Of a DNA stretch of 8,375 bases, positions 4,314 to 8,375 are shown piece by piece. Under the pieces are notes generated by a model. The model did no database searches. It was not told the DNA's origin and saw nothing but the letters and a program-made list of their open reading frames with translations. The DNA lies in contig JAAKFB010000071.1 of the NCBI GenBank assembly GCA_011065235.1, forward strand, positions 1-8,375. The letters are read 5' to 3'. Made by a program: the position numbers and the translations under genes. The DNA comes from Chlamydiota bacterium. GTDB taxonomy: Bacteria > Chlamydiota > Chlamydiia > Chlamydiales > Rhabdochlamydiaceae. Every line of letters begins with the position of its first letter. The first letter of the stretch is position 1.

Positions 4314-7300
4314 GTGACAGAACCTAATTCGTCATGGCTTGGTCGTATTATTCGTTTTTGTCTTGAGCAGAAGCTAGTGATTTTTCTTGTGACACTGTTA
4401 ATCGTCGCTTGGGGGATTGCTGTTGCTCCCTTTGATTGGAAGCTAGGTAATTATCCACGAGATCCTGTAGGAGTTGATGCGATTCCCGATATCAGTGATA
4501 ACCTTCAGATTGTATTTACTGAATGGACGGGACGATCTCCTCAAGATGTCGAAGATCAAATCACGTATCCTCTCACGACAGCTCTACTTGGAATTCCTGG
4601 AGTCAATACCATTCGTAGTTACTCATTCTTTGGCTTTTCAACCATTAATATCATTTTTAATGATGACATCGATTTTTACTGGTCAAGGTCCAGAATTTTA
4701 GAAAAGCTCAACAGCTTACCTAATGGCACACTTCCTGAAGATGTGCAACCAGCTATTGGACCTGACGCAACTGCTTTAGGTCAAATCTTTTGGTATACTC
4801 TCGAGGGCCACGATCCAGAGGGAAACGTAACTGGAGGATGGGATCTAGAAGAACTCCGCACTATTCAGGATTGGTATGTACGCTACGCTCTGCTTTCTGC
4901 GGGAGGTGTCAGTGATGTTGCGGGTATTGGTGGTTATGTAAAAGCTTACTATGTTGATGTCGACCCTGATGCGCTACGCGCTTATAAAGTGAGTATTGAA
5001 GATGTATTCAAAGCGGTCAAAATGTCCAACTTAGATGTGGGAGCCCGAACAATTGAGATCAATCAAGTTGAATATTTTATTCGGGGTCTAGGGTTTATTA
5101 AAAATCTTAAAGACGTAGAAGAAGCAGTAATAAAGACTCAAGACAATCTTCCTGTGAGAGTTAAAGACGTCGCAGTTGTAAGTTTTGGTCCATTTATTCG
5201 AAGAGGGGCATTGAATAAAGAAGGAGCAGAAGTTGTCGGAGGGATTGTCATTGCAAGGTACGGAGAGAACTCTCTTCAAGTCATTAAAAATGTAAAAGAA
5301 AAAATCAAAGACATCTCTACAGGTCTTCCTGCAAAAATCTTGCCTAACGGAACTGAAAGTAAGGTCACTGTTGTACCCTATTATGACCGTACCGGTCTTA
5401 TCTACGAAACTTTAGGCACTTTAGATACAGCTCTTTCGCAAGAGATTCTTGTGACAATCATTGTTGTCTTAGTTGGGGTCATGCATCTACGCAGTTCTCT
5501 TTTGATTTCGATCATGCTCCCTCTCTCTGTTCTCATCACTTTTATCATCATGAAATTCTTCAAGGTGGAGGCAAATATTGTTTCACTTTCCGGTATTGCC
5601 ATTGCCATCGGTGCCATTGTCTCCATGGGCATTTTTATCTGTGAGAACATTCTTAAATTAACACAAGAAGCTCCGAAAGAGGCAAATCGACTCAATCTTA
5701 TCTACAAAGCAACGACAGAGGTTGGAAGTGCTGTCTTGACCGCAGCCGCAACGACAATTGTGAGTTTCTTACCTGTTTTTACAATGATAGGACCAGAAGG
5801 GCGTTTGTTTAAGCCATTAGCCTTTACCAAGACTTTTGTCCTCGTCGCCTCCATCTTTACAGCATTACTTATTCTCCCCCCCCTGGCTCAAGTACTCTTT
5901 ATGAAAAAAGAGGAATATAAACGATGGCCGAAACTGCTGAGGATAACTCTTTCGCTTATTCTTTTTCTCGCGGGCATTCCACTTTTTATCTGGGTGAAAT
6001 GGTGGGTTGGAGTGGGTATTGCTATTTTAGGAATCTACGCATACTTAGCTCCACAAATCCCTGAAAAACGGAGAAAGAGTATTAGTCGGATGGCCAACAT
6101 CATTATTCTTGTCCTACTAGGCATCATTTTGACAAGATACTGGCTCCCCCTAGGACCAGAAAAAGGTTTTGTTCGAAATATTATTTTTGTTGGCGTTCTA
6201 ATTGGAGGATTTCTCCTTTTTTTCCGCTTTTTTCAAAGGGTATATCCTTTTATTTTAAAATGGAGCCTTAACAACAAAGGACTTGCTCTGATTTTCCCAG
6301 TCTTTGTAACTGCTTTGGGTGTCCTAGGATGGCTCGGCATTCCCAAAATGACCGAAATTTTTCCTCCATGGATAAAATCTTCTTCTGTTGTCAAGAGTCT
6401 TGCTCAAGTATTTCCTGGGCTGGGGAAAGAATTTATGCCCCCACTAGACGAAGGGTCCTATTTATATATGCCTATTACGATGGCACATGCAGGAACAGGA
6501 GAGGTTGAAGAAATATTAAAATTCCAGAACATGGCTTTTACTGCGATACCAGAGGTTAGAGATGTGGTCGGCAAATGGGGAAGAGCAGAAACCCCGATTG
6601 ACCCAGCTCCGATTTCGATGTTTGAGACTGTAATTAACTACTATCCCAAATATCTAGAAGATGTTTCAGGTCATAGGATCAGGTTTAAATATGATCCGAC
6701 TGAGATTGATTATTTTCGCACTGAAAACGGAGAACCTGTGCTAGCACCGGATGAAAAGCCCTACTATGTGCGTGGAAAATTTGAAAGGAATAAAGAAGGT
6801 GGCCTTATCCCAAATAAAAATGGAATTCCTTTTCGATTATGGAGACTTCCTCTCAATCCTAACATCAATAATGGAAGAACAGCTTGGAAAGGAGTCAATA
6901 GCTCAGAAGATATTTGGAAAGAAATTGAGTATGCTGGGCAATTAACCGGTGTTACCACATCTCCAAAACTACAGCCAATCGCTGCGCGTATTGTCATGCT
7001 GCAGTCTGGCATGCGCGCACCTATGGGCATTAAAGTCAAAGGACCCGACTTAGAGACAATCGAAGACTTCGGAATCAAGCTTGAAAAATATCTCAAGGAG
7101 ATCCCATCCATTTATGAACCGGCTGTGATTGCCGATCGCATTGTGGGTAAACCCTATCTAGAAATTGAAGTCGATAGAGAAGAAGCTGCTCGATACGGAT
7201 TAATGATCAATGAAGTGCAAGACACAATTGAAATAGCACTGGGAGGAAAGATAACAACAACAACTGTCGAGGGAAGAGAGCGTTTCCCAGTGAGGGTTCG

Positions 7301-8216
7301 CTATCTTCGCGAGCGTAGAGATAATATTGAAGAGATGAATCGCATCCTTTTTAATTCTCCATCTGGGGAGCAGATCCCTCTAACTCAAATAGCTAAAATC
7401 AAATATGTGAGAGGACCTCAAGTAATCAAGAGTGAAGACACATTTCTTATCGGATACGTTTTGTTTGACAAACTACCTCAATATGCTGAGGTCGATGTGA
7501 TCGAACAGGCACAGAAGTATCTCAACGAAAAAATAGAACAAGGGAAACTTGTGATTCCAGCAGGAGTCTCTTTTAGCTTTTCAGGGACTTACGAAAACCA
7601 GATACGAGCACAAAAAAAATTGGCAGTCATTTTACCACTTGCCTTATTCATTATTCTTCTAATTCTGTACTTTCAATTTAAATCTTTTCTCACATCCTTC
7701 GTTGTTTTTAGCGGCATTATCGTTGCTTGGTCAGGAGGCTTTATTTTCATGTGGCTCTATGGTGAGAGCTGGTTTCTCAACTTTGATATTTTTGGAGTAT
7801 CAATGAGAGATCTGTTTCAAATTCATCCTATAAATCTCAGTGTTGCGGTCTGGGTCGGTTTTCTAGCTCTATTTGGAATTGCTACTGATAATGGGGTGAT
7901 TCTTGCGACGAGTATCGATCAGATCGATAAAGAGACAAAACCTAATTCTATTGAAGGCATTCGAGAAGCCGTGCTTAAAGGTTCTATTCGACGCATTCGT
8001 CCAGTCATTATGACTTCGGCAACAACAATTCTGGCGCTTCTCCCCATATTAACTTCGACAGGTCGAGGATCGGATGTGATGGTACCTATGGCAATCCCTT
8101 CTTTTGGTGGGATGATAGTGGCCATTTTGAGTGTAATCATTGTTCCTATGCTTTGTTGCTGGATCAAGGAATTGAAATTAAAAATGGCGAACAAAACGGC
8201 CTCTGATCAATCCTGA
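4314..8216 (+). CDS. cusA: CusA-like heavy-metal RND efflux pump, long variant (1300 aa)
   Basis: This is the inner-membrane proton-driven pump of the Cus complex. The start MTEPNSSWLGRIIRFCLEQK, a first helix (19-38), DAIPDISDNLQI (55-66) and FMPPLDEGSYLYMP (707-720) mark the HAE-1/HME RND family. The three methionines that bind Cu(I)/Ag(I) in E. coli CusA (M573, M623, M672) match M719 (LYMP), M769 (ISMFET) and M895 (VMLQSG). The first two keep the 50-residue spacing exactly, so monovalent Cu/Ag is favoured over Zn/Co. At 1300 residues it is about 250 longer than E. coli CusA. The extra sequence is mostly four added membrane segments (about 543-637) and about 77 residues between M769 and M895, plus about 30 near 1155-1185 (GVSMRDLFQIHPINLSVAVW). 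Ser437 stands where CusA has proton-relay Asp405; Glu444 is kept. Start GTG 4314 is supported by TGAGG at 4304. Confidence 0.93.
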   Translation: MTEPNSSWLGRIIRFCLEQKLVIFLVTLLIVAWGIAVAPFDWKLGNYPRDPVGVDAIPDISDNLQIVFTEWTGRSPQDVEDQITYPLTTALLGIPGVNTIRSYSFFGFSTINIIFNDDIDFYWSRSRILEKLNSLPNGTLPEDVQPAIGPDATALGQIFWYTLEGHDPEGNVTGGWDLEELRTIQDWYVRYALLSAGGVSDVAGIGGYVKAYYVDVDPDALRAYKVSIEDVFKAVKMSNLDVGARTIEINQVEYFIRGLGFIKNLKDVEEAVIKTQDNLPVRVKDVAVVSFGPFIRRGALNKEGAEVVGGIVIARYGENSLQVIKNVKEKIKDISTGLPAKILPNGTESKVTVVPYYDRTGLIYETLGTLDTALSQEILVTIIVVLVGVMHLRSSLLISIMLPLSVLITFIIMKFFKVEANIVSLSGIAIAIGAIVSMGIFICENILKLTQEAPKEANRLNLIYKATTEVGSAVLTAAATTIVSFLPVFTMIGPEGRLFKPLAFTKTFVLVASIFTALLILPPLAQVLFMKKEEYKRWPKLLRITLSLILFLAGIPLFIWVKWWVGVGIAILGIYAYLAPQIPEKRRKSISRMANIIILVLLGIILTRYWLPLGPEKGFVRNIIFVGVLIGGFLLFFRFFQRVYPFILKWSLNNKGLALIFPVFVTALGVLGWLGIPKMTEIFPPWIKSSSVVKSLAQVFPGLGKEFMPPLDEGSYLYMPITMAHAGTGEVEEILKFQNMAFTAIPEVRDVVGKWGRAETPIDPAPISMFETVINYYPKYLEDVSGHRIRFKYDPTEIDYFRTENGEPVLAPDEKPYYVRGKFERNKEGGLIPNKNGIPFRLWRLPLNPNINNGRTAWKGVNSSEDIWKEIEYAGQLTGVTTSPKLQPIAARIVMLQSGMRAPMGIKVKGPDLETIEDFGIKLEKYLKEIPSIYEPAVIADRIVGKPYLEIEVDREEAARYGLMINEVQDTIEIALGGKITTTTVEGRERFPVRVRYLRERRDNIEEMNRILFNSPSGEQIPLTQIAKIKYVRGPQVIKSEDTFLIGYVLFDKLPQYAEVDVIEQAQKYLNEKIEQGKLVIPAGVSFSFSGTYENQIRAQKKLAVILPLALFIILLILYFQFKSFLTSFVVFSGIIVAWSGGFIFMWLYGESWFLNFDIFGVSMRDLFQIHPINLSVAVWVGFLALFGIATDNGVILATSIDQIDKETKPNSIEGIREAVLKGSIRRIRPVIMTSATTILALLPILTSTGRGSDVMVPMAIPSFGGMIVAILSVIIVPMLCCWIKELKLKMANKTASDQS

Positions 8217-8375
8217 GAACCCAGAGAACAAGCTACTTAGTCCGGCCTGATTTAGGGTAATATTTTTTTATTTTCGGTTTATTTTGGATTCAGAAGTGCC
8301 GAAATTTCTAGTCCAATAGTATTGGAATGCAAAATTGAGCCATTTTGCCCTGAAAACTTCTTCTGAGGCACTTTT
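8217..8375. other. AT-rich intergenic end with T-run and two palindromes
   Basis: No plus-strand gene is supported after cusA. A run of seven T (8263-8269) lies 46 bp after the stop, but the stem before it (CCTGATTTAGG) is too weak to call a terminator. Two perfect inverted repeats follow: TCCAATA-G-TATTGGA (8312-8326) and GCAAAAT-N6-ATTTTGC (8329-8348). On the minus strand two frames are open from the right edge (stops near 8265 and 8280). One of them could be the 3' end of a convergent gene, but neither tail is recognisable. Confidence 0.4.

Noticed and set aside
8265..8375. Minus-strand partial gene entering from the right edge
   Set aside because: Two frames are open for just over 30 codons each, but neither tail is recognisable, and such length is expected by chance in AT-rich DNA.

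Overview
The window comes from a Gram-negative bacterium: it encodes a complete inner-membrane/periplasm/outer-membrane metal efflux pump. Base composition is moderately AT-rich, and the genes sit beside decayed insertion-sequence and repeat DNA. Pump type, composition and relic DNA would fit an amoeba-associated or intracellular lineage such as Chlamydiae or Legionellales, but nothing here fixes the taxon.

Layout. 1-115 is the last 37 codons of a probable GT-B glycosyltransferase. 121-632 is an internally deleted IS3-family relic: the C-terminal half of the transposase (144-509) between degenerate terminal repeats, with a candidate 3-bp ATA target duplication. 633-1102 has no credible gene. 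It holds a perfect 29-bp tandem duplication (696-753), two strong inverted repeats (941-961 and 977-1019) and a textbook sigma-54 promoter element (1057-1074). 1103-1315 is the C-terminal stub of a copper-type P1B ATPase, overlapping by ATGA the start of a small protein with 24 cysteines (1312-1632, cytosolic copper-storage type). After a 104-bp gap come cusC (1737-3074), cusB (3071-4306) and cusA (4314-8216), tightly packed and probably one operon. 8217-8375 is AT-rich intergenic DNA with two adjacent palindromes.

How the parts work together. The Cys-rich protein would hold Cu(I) in the cytoplasm. The CusCBA pump would move Cu(I)/Ag(I) across the envelope, and its three substrate-binding methionines are all present (M719, M769, M895). 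The usual third partner, an inner-membrane Cu-ATPase, survives only as a stub in which two conserved membrane residues are altered. No metal-responsive regulator is encoded in the window.

Most worth a second look: the perfect sigma-54 element with an upstream 14-bp dyad placed in front of a copper cluster; the Asp-to-Ser change (S437) in CusA where E. coli CusA has proton-relay D405; and the fusion of a promoter and leader to an ATPase stub coupled to the copper-storage gene.
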